The translations under genes were made by a program, and so were the position numbers. Below, piece by piece: positions 23,342 to 31,830 of a stretch of 47,603 nt of DNA (positions within the stretch are counted from its first letter, which is position 1; each line of letters opens with the position of its first letter). The stretch is taken from NCBI RefSeq assembly GCF_026283955.1, contig NZ_JAPDPE010000025.1, positions 1 through 47,603 of the forward strand, written 5' to 3'. The notes beneath the pieces were generated by a model. The model ran no database searches and was not told where the DNA came from. It worked only from the letters and a program-made list of their open reading frames with translations. The stretch is from Dyella silvatica (GTDB taxonomy: Bacteria > Pseudomonadota > Gammaproteobacteria > Xanthomonadales > Rhodanobacteraceae).

Positions 23342-24280
23342 ATGATCAACATCAGCCCGCGCCAGCTTGAAGTGTTTGTACAAACCGCATCGTTAGGCAG
23401 CGTGCGCGCCGCGGCGGAGCAACTGCACCTAACCCAGCCTGCCGCCAGCATGGCGTTGGCGGAAATGGAGCGACTGCTGGGCACCCCGGTATTTGCCCGC
23501 GAGCGGGGCCGTCTGCGCTTGAATACCCGCGGGCGCGAGCTGCTGCCGTTGGCGCAGGAGTTGCTGGAGCGTCACGCGGAATTTGGCCGTCTCGGCAGCG
23601 GCAGCACCGAGGCCTTGAACGGTGAGTTTCGGATCGGCGCCAGCAATACGGTGGGCAATTATCGTGTGGGTGAGTTGCTTGGCGATTTTGTGCGCGCCCA
23701 CCCGCATGTGGCCATCCGTTTGCGCGTGGCCAATACCGATGCGATCGCCGCCGCCTTGCTCGATCACACGCTGGACGTGGGGTGTGTCGAGGGGCCGGTG
23801 GCGCACCCGATGTTGGAGTTGCGCCCTTGGCGTGACGATGTGCTGGTGGTGTGCGCGCCGCCTGATCATCCGCTGGCGCGCAAAAGCCGTCTGCGGCCCA
23901 GCGATTTCGCCGGTGCGCATTGGGTATTGCGAGAGCCGGGCTCGGCGACCCGCGCGACCACCGAGCGGGTGCTGGCGCAACTGCCACCGGGCGAAACAGC
24001 GCTGGAACTGGATCAGGCTGAGGCGATCAAGCAGGCCGTGGTGGCGGGGCTGGGCATCGCTTGCTTGCCTGAGGTCGCAGTCATCGATGCCTTGGCGGCG
24101 GGTCGGCTGAAGGCTTTGACGACACCGTTTCTCGATTTGCGCCGTAAGCTTTCGCTGCTGCTGCATCGGCAGAAATACCGTGGGGCGTTGATCGACGCTT
24201 TTCTGGCGAAAGCCGATGGCGATGTACTGCCTTCTTTCGCCCCAACGGGACGAAAGAAGGCGCGGGCGGTCAGGTTGTAG
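23342..24280 (+). CDS. LysR family regulator, YeiE-like
   Basis: A 312-residue LysR-type regulator. The winged helix has RQLEVFVQTASLGSVRAAAEQL and LTQPAASMALAEMERLLG; the effector domain (about 90-300) is of the CysB/CbbR-like class. It is divergent from yeiH. In E. coli and Salmonella YeiE activates yeiH and responds to sulfite; the same role is inferred here from position. The last 20 codons include a perfect 11-base-pair hairpin, giving a basic tail (GRKKARAVRL), and the 3' end overlaps the convergent PTS gene by 11 bases. Confidence 0.9.
   Translation: MINISPRQLEVFVQTASLGSVRAAAEQLHLTQPAASMALAEMERLLGTPVFARERGRLRLNTRGRELLPLAQELLERHAEFGRLGSGSTEALNGEFRIGASNTVGNYRVGELLGDFVRAHPHVAIRLRVANTDAIAAALLDHTLDVGCVEGPVAHPMLELRPWRDDVLVVCAPPDHPLARKSRLRPSDFAGAHWVLREPGSATRATTERVLAQLPPGETALELDQAEAIKQAVVAGLGIACLPEVAVIDALAAGRLKALTTPFLDLRRKLSLLLHRQKYRGALIDAFLAKADGDVLPSFAPTGRKKARAVRL
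24229..24261. terminator. Long hairpin inside the 3' end of the LysR gene
   Basis: GCCTTCTTTCG and CGAAAGAAGGC form a perfect 11-base-pair stem around a CCCCAACGGGA loop that can pair further. It lies just inside the converging ends of the LysR and PTS EI genes and could end transcripts from both sides. There is no T-run, so factor-independent termination is uncertain. Confidence 0.45.
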
Positions 24281-26012
24281 TTTCGCCGGCGAGCTGGGTC
24301 AGCAGCGCTTCGACTTGTTCGTGCGTATGCGCGCGCATCAGGTGCGGCGCAAGCCGGCGCAGCGCACCGTGGTCGAGCGTGGCGAGGCGGTCGCGTACGT
24401 GCAGCAGCTGGCTGGGATGCATGCTGAATTCGTGCAGGCCCAGCGCAAGCAGCAGCGCGGTGAAGTTCACGTCACCGCCGATTTCACCACACAGGCTGAC
24501 CGGCTTTTTAGCGCGTCGACCGGCACCGATCACGTGTGAAATCAAGCGAAGCAGGGCCGGTTGCAGCGGGTTGTAGATATTCTCCAGGCCATCGTTGCCG
24601 CGGTCGGCCGCGAGCACGTACTGGGCCAGGTCGTTGGTGCCGATAGCCAGAAAATCGGCATGCTCAAGCAGTGCCCGTACATTGATCGCTGCCGCGGGTA
24701 CTTCGATCATCGCGCCGAGTGCGAGTTTTTCCGGCAGGTCGATGTTCTCTCGTTTCAAATCCTGCCGCGCCAATTTGAACAGCGTGCGCACCGCGATGAG
24801 TTCGTCGGGCTGCGTCACCATCGGCACCAGCACGCGTACCGGGCCGTAGCAGGCGGCGCGCAGAATGGCGCGGATCTGGGTGGTGAACACGGCCGGGTAG
24901 CGCAACGACAAGCGCACACCGCGCACGCCGAGGGCGGGGTTGTCTTCGCCGCGCAATACCAAGCCGGCGGCGTCGGCTTTGTCGGCGCCCAGGTCCAGCG
25001 TACGGATGGTGACGGGCAGGCCGCCCATGCCGAGCACCAGATCGCGGTAGGCGATGAATTGCTCGTCTTCCGAGGGCAGCCCTTTGTGTCGCAGAAACAG
25101 GAACTCGGTGCGGTAGAGGCCGACGCCATCGGCACCGCGCGCACGCGCCATGGCGATGTCGGCAGGCATCTCGGCATTGGCCAGCAGGCGGATGTCGACT
25201 TTGTCGAGCGTGCGCGTCGGTGCGTTCGCCAGGGTGGCGAGCCGGCGGCCTTCCTGCGCGGCTTCGCGTTGCTTGGCCCGATATAGCGCGAGGTCTTGGG
25301 CGGTGGGGTGCACCACCACTTCGCCGCGCTCGGTGTCGAGCAGGATCAGATCGTCGTCGTGGATGGTGGACAGTGCATCGCGCACGCCGACCAACATGGG
25401 CAGGTCGAGGCTGCGGGCGAGAATGGCGCTGTGCGAATACGCGCTGCCGGAACTGGCGACGACACCGAGCAGGCCGTTGCCGACCAGATGGGCCATGTCG
25501 GCAGGGGCGATGGTGTCGGCAATCAAGATTTCGCCGACGCGTGCGGCGAGCTTGCGTTCCTCCACGCTGGTTTGTCGCTGCAACGCGGAGATCACCCGGT
25601 TGATGACCTGGTCGATGTCCTCTTTGCGGCTGCGCAAATAGGGGTCGTCCATGGCCTCAAAGACCGCGACTAGGCGGTCGCGCTGTTTTTTCAATGCCGC
25701 GCCGGGGCGGTAATGGCCGATGCGCACCAAGTCATCCAGCCCACGCAGCAGCTCTTGGTCGTCCAGGAGCAGGCTATGGGTATCGATGAACTCGCTGACT
25801 TCGCAGGCCAGCGCGCCGTGCAGTTTTTCGCGTAGCTCGCGTAGTTCCAGGCGGGCGGCTTCCAGCGCGCGGTGCAGGTTAGCCAGTTCGGTTTCGATCT
25901 CTTCTTCGGCCAGCGGGCGCTTATCGACCAGATGGCGATTCGGCTGCACCAGGCGAGCGCGGCCCAGGGCCATGCCTCGCGCAGCGGTAGTGCCGGTTAG
26001 AAGATGTCTCAT
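24270..26012 (-). CDS. ptsI: PTS enzyme I (phosphoenolpyruvate-protein phosphotransferase)
   Basis: Enzyme I takes phosphate from PEP and passes it to HPr. The 580-residue protein has the N-terminal HPr-binding/phospho-His domain (His194 in SAYSHSAI) and the C-terminal PEP-binding barrel (LYRTEFLFL, RTLDLGADK, GTNDLAQY, CGEIGGD). The ATG at 26012 gives normal family length; 35 codons of open frame upstream are repeat sequence (site 2) and are left out. No GAF domain is present, so it is not the PtsP type. It lies downstream of HPr and EIIA genes with a 170-base gap holding the repeat. Confidence 0.92.
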   Translation of the reverse strand: MRHLLTGTTAARGMALGRARLVQPNRHLVDKRPLAEEEIETELANLHRALEAARLELRELREKLHGALACEVSEFIDTHSLLLDDQELLRGLDDLVRIGHYRPGAALKKQRDRLVAVFEAMDDPYLRSRKEDIDQVINRVISALQRQTSVEERKLAARVGEILIADTIAPADMAHLVGNGLLGVVASSGSAYSHSAILARSLDLPMLVGVRDALSTIHDDDLILLDTERGEVVVHPTAQDLALYRAKQREAAQEGRRLATLANAPTRTLDKVDIRLLANAEMPADIAMARARGADGVGLYRTEFLFLRHKGLPSEDEQFIAYRDLVLGMGGLPVTIRTLDLGADKADAAGLVLRGEDNPALGVRGVRLSLRYPAVFTTQIRAILRAACYGPVRVLVPMVTQPDELIAVRTLFKLARQDLKRENIDLPEKLALGAMIEVPAAAINVRALLEHADFLAIGTNDLAQYVLAADRGNDGLENIYNPLQPALLRLISHVIGAGRRAKKPVSLCGEIGGDVNFTALLLALGLHEFSMHPSQLLHVRDRLATLDHGALRRLAPHLMRAHTHEQVEALLTQLAGETTT

Positions 26013-26020
26013 AGGTGCCT

Positions 26021-26173
26021 GGAAACGAGGAACAGGGAAGGGGGAGTGGTTCGGTGCGGCAGCTTGGCTGGTGGAGTTCATCGCCCGGACATCGGTCAAT
26101 GAGCCGCCACCCGGCATCGACGGTTGAAGGTGAGTATGCGGTTTCCCGCTTCCTACGCCCTGTTCCCCGCGTT
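26021..26173. repeat. Degenerate inverted pair of G-rich heptamer arms (site 2)
   Basis: A G-rich arm (26021-26049, GGAACAGGGAAGGGGG core) and a C-rich arm (26141-26173, GTTTCCCGCTTCC ... CCCTGTTCCCCGCG) lie between ptsI and ptsH. Units are less regular than at the other sites, as if older. Confidence 0.55.
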
Positions 26174-26181
26174 AAATTAGG

Positions 26182-26451
26182 TCAAGCACCTTCATCAAAT
26201 TTGCGATCGAACAGCGCGACTACCGAGTTGAGTGCGGTTTCTTCATCGGCACCTTCCGCGCGAATGGTCAACGGTGTGCCGATGCCGGCAGCCAGCATCA
26301 TGACGCCCATGATGCTTTGTGCGTTGACTTCGCGCCCCCTGCTGATGAGCCAGACCGTGGATTTGAACCCTTGCACCAGTTGTACCAGCTTGGCCGAGGC
26401 GCGCGCATGCAGGCCGAGCTTGTTGGATACGATAATTTCTTTCTCAAGCAT
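26182..26451 (-). CDS. ptsH: HPr phosphocarrier protein
   Basis: An 89-residue HPr. His15 (GLHARAS) takes phosphate from enzyme I; Ser46 (in NAQSIMGVM) is the regulatory site phosphorylated by HPr kinase, and both are present. With HPr kinase four genes away, both regulatory branches can work. The start overlaps the end of the EIIA gene by 8 bases. Together with EI and EIIA and without a permease, it fits a regulatory rather than transport role. Confidence 0.95.
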   Translation of the reverse strand: MLEKEIIVSNKLGLHARASAKLVQLVQGFKSTVWLISRGREVNAQSIMGVMMLAAGIGTPLTIRAEGADEETALNSVVALFDRKFDEGA

Positions 26452-26836
26452 GATCTATGAATATCCCTCCGCGGCCACCGCTGGCGGCAACTTCCGCCAG
26501 CTCATCCAATGGTTTTTCCGCATAGTTGAGTACACGCAGCAGCATCGGCAGGTTTAGCCCCGATACGCAGCGCAAGCGAACGCCCAGCGAGCTGAGCGAT
26601 AAACCGATATTGCACGGTGTGGCGCCGTACAAATCAGCCAAAACAAGCACCCCGTCGCCTTGATCCAGTTCGCGTGCATGGCGCGCGGTAAGCGTGCGCA
26701 TTACATCGGGATCGGCTTGCGCCGGTACTTCGACGGCTTCTACACGCAACGGCAGCTTGGGCAACACATGCAGGGTGGCCGAGATCAGTGCTTTGCCGAC
26801 CGCCTCATGTGTCATTAGCAGCACACCGACGCTCAT
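26444..26836 (-). CDS. Mannose-type PTS EIIA component
   Basis: A 130-residue EIIA of the mannose/sorbose family. The phospho-acceptor His10 sits in LLMTHEAVG, and DLYGATPCN is the conserved mid-domain motif (usually GGSPFN-like). No EIIB, EIIC or EIID gene lies nearby, so it cannot move sugar by itself and probably regulates other proteins by its phosphorylation state, as orphan EIIA-Man proteins do in other proteobacteria. It overlaps ptsH and follows rapZ at 43 bases. Confidence 0.88.
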   Translation of the reverse strand: MSVGVLLMTHEAVGKALISATLHVLPKLPLRVEAVEVPAQADPDVMRTLTARHARELDQGDGVLVLADLYGATPCNIGLSLSSLGVRLRCVSGLNLPMLLRVLNYAEKPLDELAEVAASGGRGGIFIDHA

Positions 26837-26879
26837 GAGGGCGTACCTTCCTGATGATGGTGATTAACAGGCATGGTGG

Positions 26880-27788
26880 TTACTCAAGTTCGCGGTGAAA
26901 GGTAAGCACACTATCGCGGTGAGCGCGATAGTAGGCGGCGAGTTTTTCGGTCAGGTAGACCGAGCGGTGACGGCCCCCGGTGCAACCGACCGAGATGGTG
27001 ACGTAACTGCGATCGTCCTGCTCGAAACGTGGCAGCCAGGCATCGAGCCAGCGCGCGGTATCGGCGAAGTACTCGCTTACCAGTGGTTGCTGGTCGAGGT
27101 ATTCGCGCACCGGCGCATCGCGGCCGGAGTAGGGGCGCAGTTTGGCGTCCCAGTGTGGGTTGGGCAGGCAGCGCGCGTCGAAGACAAAGTCGGCATCGGG
27201 TGGCAGGCCACGACGGAATGCAAACGACTCGAACATCAGCGTCATGCCCTTGGTCGCCTCGGCGTAGCCGGTGGTGATCAAGCGGCGCAGCTGGTGCACG
27301 TTGAGTTCGCTGGAGTCGATCACTTTTTCGGCGAGTGCCGTCAGCGGACGCAGCACGCGGCGCTCTTCGGCAATGGCATCGGCCAGCGAGAAGCCTTTGA
27401 CCGACAGTGGGTGTCGCCGCCGCGACTCGGAGTAACGCTTGATCAGCACATCGTCGCGGCAGTCGATGAAAATGAGATGGACATGTACGCCGGCGCCGGC
27501 CAATTCCGACAGTACGGCGGGCATGTTTTGAAAACCGCCGCCACGGTTGCGAATATCCACGCCCACCGCGATATGCCGGTGCTGCTGGGTGCCATCGTTC
27601 TGAATCACCGAGCGCACCAGTTGCAATAGCAGCGGCGTGGGTAGGTTATCGACGCAATAGAAGCCGAGATCCTCCAGCGCGCGCAGAGCTACCGTTTTGC
27701 CGCCGCCGGACATGCCGGTGAGTACGATGAGATGGACGTCATCCGGCTCGATGGCGGGAACCAGCAGTGACGTGTCGCTTTCGTTCAT
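26880..27788 (-). CDS. rapZ: RNase adapter / nucleotide-binding protein RapZ
   Basis: RapZ binds nucleotide and small RNAs; in E. coli it controls GlmS through GlmZ/GlmY, and in others affects cell-wall precursor supply. This 302-residue protein has a Walker A (GMSGGGKT, about 25-32), the CVDNLP motif, and a C-terminal RNA-binding half ending VGCTGGRHRSVYL. The ATG at 27788 is chosen because upstream codons (to 27842) lie in hprK. Spacing to hprK is 10 bases. Confidence 0.94.
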   Translation of the reverse strand: MNESDTSLLVPAIEPDDVHLIVLTGMSGGGKTVALRALEDLGFYCVDNLPTPLLLQLVRSVIQNDGTQQHRHIAVGVDIRNRGGGFQNMPAVLSELAGAGVHVHLIFIDCRDDVLIKRYSESRRRHPLSVKGFSLADAIAEERRVLRPLTALAEKVIDSSELNVHQLRRLITTGYAEATKGMTLMFESFAFRRGLPPDADFVFDARCLPNPHWDAKLRPYSGRDAPVREYLDQQPLVSEYFADTARWLDAWLPRFEQDDRSYVTISVGCTGGRHRSVYLTEKLAAYYRAHRDSVLTFHRELE

Positions 27789-27798
27789 GCTCACGAGA

Positions 27799-28749
27799 TC
27801 ACCAAGGTGGCAGCCGGCGCATCTGGTGCGCCTGGCGGTCAATAAAGGTCTGCGCCGGATCGATGCCTTTGCTCTTCAGTACATGGTTGCGCACGGCCGC
27901 TTCCACCAGTACCGACAAGTTGCGGCCAGGCGCGACCGGGATGGTAATCATCGGCACTTGTACCTCCAGGATTTCGCGCTGGCCGACGTCGCCGGTGAGG
28001 CGGGTCATGCCGTCGGTATCTTCACCGTCTCGCAGTGGTTTGAGATGGATCACCACACGAAGATATTTGGATGGCTTGACCGCCGTGTGACCGAACATCT
28101 CACGTACGTTGAGCACGCCCAGGCCGCGAACCTCCAGCAGGTCCTGCAGCAACTCGGGGCAGGTGCCGTCGATGACGTCGGGTGCGATCAGGGTGAATTC
28201 GGTCGCGTCGTCCGCTACCAAGCGGTGCCCGCGGCTGATCAGTTCCAGCGCCAACTCGCTTTTGCCCGAGCCCGATTCTCCGGTAATCAGCACGCCGATC
28301 GAAAAGACCTCGAGAAACACCCCGTGCAGGGTGATGCGCGGAGCCAGCATGCGGGCCAGGTAGTACTGCATCCAGGTCAGCAGCTCGTGACCACGTTTGG
28401 AGCTGATCCATAGGGGCGTGTTGGTTTCTTCGGCAACTTCCCGCAGATCCGCCGGAATGGTCTGGTCTTTGGTGACGATCAGCGCGGCCGGCTGGTAGGC
28501 GGCGATCTTGTTGATCGCTTCCCAGCGCTGGCGTGAGTCGAGGCCATCGAGGAAATTCAGCTCTTCGGTGCCGATGATCTGGATTTTGTTCGGATAGATG
28601 ACGTTGAGATAGCCAATCAGCGAGGGGCGTCGGCTTTTGGTGATGTTTTGCTCGAGCACGCGCGACTCGCCGCGCATGCCGGAAACCCAGCGCAGGGCCA
28701 TGCGCTCGTGAACGCCATCGTAGAGTTGTCGTGCAGTAAGGCGATCCAA
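27799..28749 (-). CDS. hprK: HPr kinase/phosphorylase
   Basis: HprK phosphorylates and dephosphorylates Ser46 of HPr. The C-terminal P-loop kinase domain shows [17 protein letters not shown] and the signature [16 protein letters not shown]. The start is a TTG at 28749: AAAGGA lies 7 bases upstream and it gives 316 residues, the normal family length, beginning [12 protein letters not shown]. In-frame codons further up would run through the hpf terminator, so they are not part of the gene. It heads the regulatory PTS operon. Confidence 0.94.
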   Translation of the reverse strand: MDRLTARQLYDGVHERMALRWVSGMRGESRVLEQNITKSRRPSLIGYLNVIYPNKIQIIGTEELNFLDGLDSRQRWEAINKIAAYQPAALIVTKDQTIPADLREVAEETNTPLWISSKRGHELLTWMQYYLARMLAPRITLHGVFLEVFSIGVLITGESGSGKSELALELISRGHRLVADDATEFTLIAPDVIDGTCPELLQDLLEVRGLGVLNVREMFGHTAVKPSKYLRVVIHLKPLRDGEDTDGMTRLTGDVGQREILEVQVPMITIPVAPGRNLSVLVEAAVRNHVLKSKGIDPAQTFIDRQAHQMRRLPPW

Positions 28750-28874
28750 TCCCGGTCCTTTGTACCGCGTGACAAGCCTGGCGGCAGCTGCGGCAGCAGG
28801 GCACATTGTGCCAGTTTGGCCAGGATGATGCTTTTTTAAGCTGCCGCTTGGGGTACGGCGGCCGATGGGGCGCA

Positions 28875-28908
28875 TAAAAAAGCCCGCCTCGGCGGGAGGC
28901 GGGCTTTT
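28875..28908. terminator. Bidirectional-type intrinsic terminator after hpf
   Basis: A7 / AGCCCGCCTC-GGCGG-GAGGCGGGCT / TTT lies 21 bases beyond the hpf stop. On the minus strand the stem is followed by a run of seven T. It separates the lpt-rpoN-hpf transcript from hprK. Confidence 0.88.
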
Positions 28909-28928
28909 CATGGCGTTATCGCCGCGGA

Positions 28929-29252
28929 TCAACCGTACTGGCGTTCCTCGCGCACTTCGCGCTGGTGCTTGTCGTTGATCTTCTCGCGATGCTTGCGCAG
29001 CTGATGGGTGAGTTTTTCAATCAAGGAATCAATGGACGCATACATGTCAGGCTCTTTGGCCTCGGCGTGCAGGGTCGTGCCTTTGACGGCAAGCGTACCT
29101 TCGGCGCACTGCTGCAGTTTGTCGATCGAGAGCACGATGCTCAGGCTGAGAATCTTGTCGTCGAGGTGGGTGAGTCGATCCAGCTTACTCGTCGCGCGAT
29201 CCCGCAGGGCTTGAGTGATCTCGATCTGTTGACCGCTGAGTTGGAATTGCAT
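28929..29252 (-). CDS. hpf: Ribosome hibernation promoting factor (short HPF)
   Basis: A 107-residue short HPF/YhbH, seen from [13 protein letters not shown], the basic helix [16 protein letters not shown] and the ending [19 protein letters not shown]. It binds the 30S decoding region in stationary phase to form inactive 100S ribosomes. The gene lies downstream of rpoN, as in most gammaproteobacteria. An AGGAGG ribosome site (on the minus strand at 29258-29264) gives strong initiation. A short palindrome 81 bases upstream may mark its own promoter. Confidence 0.93.
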   Translation of the reverse strand: MQFQLSGQQIEITQALRDRATSKLDRLTHLDDKILSLSIVLSIDKLQQCAEGTLAVKGTTLHAEAKEPDMYASIDSLIEKLTHQLRKHREKINDKHQREVREERQYG

Positions 29253-29332
29253 GTTGCGCCTCCTCTAGTGCTAACCGCATTGCGCGGCGTGGGTCGATGC
29301 GCGAGTCGTGAAGTGAAGCCTTGGCTGCGCAC

Positions 29333-29347
29333 CCTCAATCATTGAGG
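29333..29347. promoter_or_regulatory. Palindrome in the rpoN-hpf gap
   Basis: CCTCAAT-C-ATTGAGG is a perfect 7+1+7 inverted repeat in the 202-base gap. It may be an operator for a separate hpf promoter. No sigma-54 -24/-12 element was found in this gap. Confidence 0.35.
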
Positions 29348-29454
29348 TATGGGACGTTTATCGCACAAGCAAGTTCCGCAATGGTTAGCCGTATGTTGTT
29401 GCGTGATTTTCTGCACGCTACGGTGTGACCGGCACAGCAGCTTTGAACAGGTTG

Positions 29455-30930
29455 TTAGCCGCCGCGCTGGCGTTCACTGGAACTTGGAATACGCATGGCC
29501 TCCCTATATTTGGCGACGGTACGGCGAGCCACCTGAATGCCTTTGCGGTGCAGTTCAGCGGCAATCGCCTGGTCAGATAGCGGCTTACGCGCGTCTTCGG
29601 CGTCGATCAGCTTGCGCAGCATGGCCTGAATGGCGGTGGCCGAGGCGCTGCCGCCGTCCTCGGTGGCCACACCGCTGGAGAAGAAGTGCTTGAGCTCAAA
29701 GGTGCCGCGCGGTGTGTGAATGTATTTACGTGTAGTTACACGTGAAATCGTCGACTCGTGCATGCCTACTTCTTCGGCGACTTCGCGCAGCACCAGCGGA
29801 TGCATGGCTTCGGGGCCGTAGTCGAGAAAGGCGCTTTGCCTGCGCACGATGGCGTCGGCGACTTTGATCAGGGTTTCGGCGCGTGATTCCAGGCTTTTGA
29901 TCAGCCAGCGGGCTTCTTGCATCTGTCCGCGCATCCAGCTGGCGTCTTCGCCGCGTGCTTGAGCGATCAGGTTGCAATAGTGCTGGTTCAAGCCCAGCCG
30001 TGGCTGGCAATCGGGATTCAGGCTGACGCGCCAGCGGCCGGCTTCTTTGCGCGCGTAAACATCGGGAGCGACATACTCCACCGGCGTCGTGTCCAGGGCC
30101 GCGCCGGGGCGCGGATCGAGGCTGCGGATCAAGACGGCGGCGGCGGCGGTATCGTCGGTGTCGGCGCGCAGGCGACGGGCCAGTTTGGCGATGTCGTTGC
30201 GTGCCAGCAGTTCGAGTTCGTTGTCGACGATGCGTAATGCCAGCTCGAGTTGTGGCGTGGCCCGGTCGAACTGCTCCAGCTGCACGCGCAGGCAATCGCG
30301 CAGATCCAGGCTGGCCACGCCGGTGGGGTCAAAGCGCTGTAGTTGGCGGCGTACCTGATCCACTTCTTCGGCGGTTGCCTTGAAGTGCGGAGGCAGGGCG
30401 CTGACGACAGCATCCAAGCCCTCGGCCAGGTAACCGTCGGCATTGAGGGCATCGATCAGCACCGTGGCGATGGTTAGCTCGCGCGCGCTCAAGTGCGCCA
30501 GATTGAGCTGCCACAGCAGGTGCTCTTGCAAGCTTACCGGCGCGGCATTTTGCGGCTCGAGGTTGTCTTCGTCGCCGCTGTTGTTCGCACGGGTCAGGCT
30601 GTTGCCGCTGCCGTTGCTTGAGAAATCGATCGGATCTTCGCCGCGGCTATCGGCCCAGTCGGGAATATCGGCGTCGCCGCTATCGCCGCTGTCGTCGCTG
30701 CTGGTTTTTTGCGCGGGAACAGGCTCGGGCTCGAAGCCGGCATCTTCTGCGGCATCGTCGCTGCTCTCTTCGCTGTCTTCGGAAAATTCGAGCAGCGGAT
30801 TGCTTTCGGCGATCTGACGCAACTCTGCCTCCAGCTCCAGCTGCGAAAGTTGCAGAAGGCGGATAGCCTGTTGCAACTGAGGCGTCAGGGTGAGCTGTTG
30901 ATTGAGGCGAAACTGCAGTCCGGGTTTCAT
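29455..30930 (-). CDS. rpoN: RNA polymerase sigma-54 factor
   Basis: Sigma-54, 491 residues. Region I is Gln/Leu-rich (LRFRLNQQLTLTPQLQQAIRLLQLS style, about 5-50), region II is acidic (about 50-125, many Asp, Glu and Ser), followed by the core-binding domain and, near the C-terminus, the RpoN box ARRTVAKYRE. It needs AAA+ activators and serves nitrogen, motility and other regulons. It is part of the lpt-rpoN-hpf series but is separated from lptB by 177 bases containing a hairpin. The acidic region is longer than in enterobacteria. Confidence 0.97.
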   Translation of the reverse strand: MKPGLQFRLNQQLTLTPQLQQAIRLLQLSQLELEAELRQIAESNPLLEFSEDSEESSDDAAEDAGFEPEPVPAQKTSSDDSGDSGDADIPDWADSRGEDPIDFSSNGSGNSLTRANNSGDEDNLEPQNAAPVSLQEHLLWQLNLAHLSARELTIATVLIDALNADGYLAEGLDAVVSALPPHFKATAEEVDQVRRQLQRFDPTGVASLDLRDCLRVQLEQFDRATPQLELALRIVDNELELLARNDIAKLARRLRADTDDTAAAAVLIRSLDPRPGAALDTTPVEYVAPDVYARKEAGRWRVSLNPDCQPRLGLNQHYCNLIAQARGEDASWMRGQMQEARWLIKSLESRAETLIKVADAIVRRQSAFLDYGPEAMHPLVLREVAEEVGMHESTISRVTTRKYIHTPRGTFELKHFFSSGVATEDGGSASATAIQAMLRKLIDAEDARKPLSDQAIAAELHRKGIQVARRTVAKYREAMRIPSSSERQRGG

Positions 30931-31068
30931 ACCAGCCGGGTCAAATAAACTCGGCTCATCGTAACCCTAAGCGGGGGATGCGGCTATATGCAGAAGCACA
31001 CACAGCGCACGAAATGCCAACGGCATTGTGATGCCGCCCGCACCATGGCAGATAGAACAGTTATCGGG

Positions 31069-31090
31069 ATGCCCTCATGGCGGAGGGCAT
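31069..31090 (-). terminator. Hairpin between lptB and rpoN
   Basis: ATGCCCTC-ATGGCG-GAGGGCAT forms an 8-base-pair stem 17 bases beyond the lptB stop. No T-run follows, so it may attenuate or protect mRNA rather than end transcription. A smaller stem (CGGCAT-TGTG-ATGCCG, 31021-31036) follows. Confidence 0.4.
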
Positions 31091-31107
31091 GCCGGTGGTC
31101 TGGGGCC

Positions 31108-31827
31108 TTATAGCTTGAACTCGCGGCCCAGATAGACTTCGCGCACTTTTTCGTCGGCAAGAATATGCGCGGGGGTGCCTCGGGAGAGCACTTCGCCATC
31201 ATTGAGGATGTAGGCGCGGTCGCAAATGCCTAGGGTTTCGCGCACGTTGTGATCGGTGATGAGTACGCCGATGCCGCGCTCTTTCAGGTGGCGCACGATG
31301 CGCTGGATTTCACCGACCGAGATCGGGTCGACGCCGGCAAAGGGTTCGTCCAGCAGCATGTAGCGCGGTTGCGCGGCCAGTGCGCGGGCGATTTCGACAC
31401 GGCGGCGCTCGCCACCAGAAAGGCTGATGCCTTTTTGGGTGGCGATGTGGCCGATCTTCAATTCGTCGAGCAATCCTTCCAGTTCCATGGAGCGTTGCTT
31501 GGCGTCGATATTCTCACGCAACTCCAGCACCGCCATGATGTTGTCGGCCACGCTGAGCCGGCGAAACACCGAGGCCTCTTGCGGCAGATAACCGATGCCG
31601 AGTTTGGCGCGAGCGTGCATGGGCAAACTGGTGATGTCCTGCTTGTCGAGTTTGATCGTGCCGGCATCGGCTTCGATCAGCCCGACCACCATGTAGAAGC
31701 AGGTCGTTTTACCCGCGCCGTTGGGGCCGAGCAGGCCGACGACTTCACCTTCGCGTATCGAAAATGCGAAATCACGTACGACTTGGCGTGTGCGAAAACT
31801 TTTCTGCAGACCTTCAGCTGACAGCAT
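31108..31827 (-). CDS. lptB: LPS export ABC transporter ATPase LptB
   Basis: The cytoplasmic ATPase of the LptB2FGC complex that pulls LPS from the inner membrane. 239 residues with Walker [11 protein letters not shown] loop ([11 protein letters not shown]), signature [15 protein letters not shown], Walker [12 protein letters not shown], and switch His (LITDHNVRE). It begins 3 bases after lptA. LptF and LptG are not in this window. Confidence 0.97.
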   Translation of the reverse strand: MLSAEGLQKSFRTRQVVRDFAFSIREGEVVGLLGPNGAGKTTCFYMVVGLIEADAGTIKLDKQDITSLPMHARAKLGIGYLPQEASVFRRLSVADNIMAVLELRENIDAKQRSMELEGLLDELKIGHIATQKGISLSGGERRRVEIARALAAQPRYMLLDEPFAGVDPISVGEIQRIVRHLKERGIGVLITDHNVRETLGICDRAYILNDGEVLSRGTPAHILADEKVREVYLGREFKL

Positions 31828-31830
31828 GGG

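Noticed and set aside
26013-26117. N-terminal extension of PTS enzyme I
   Set aside because: Encoded by degenerate heptamer repeat; the protein has normal length without it.
28750-28932. N-terminal extension of HPr kinase
   Set aside because: Would cross the strong hpf terminator; a TTG with a good ribosome site gives the family length.
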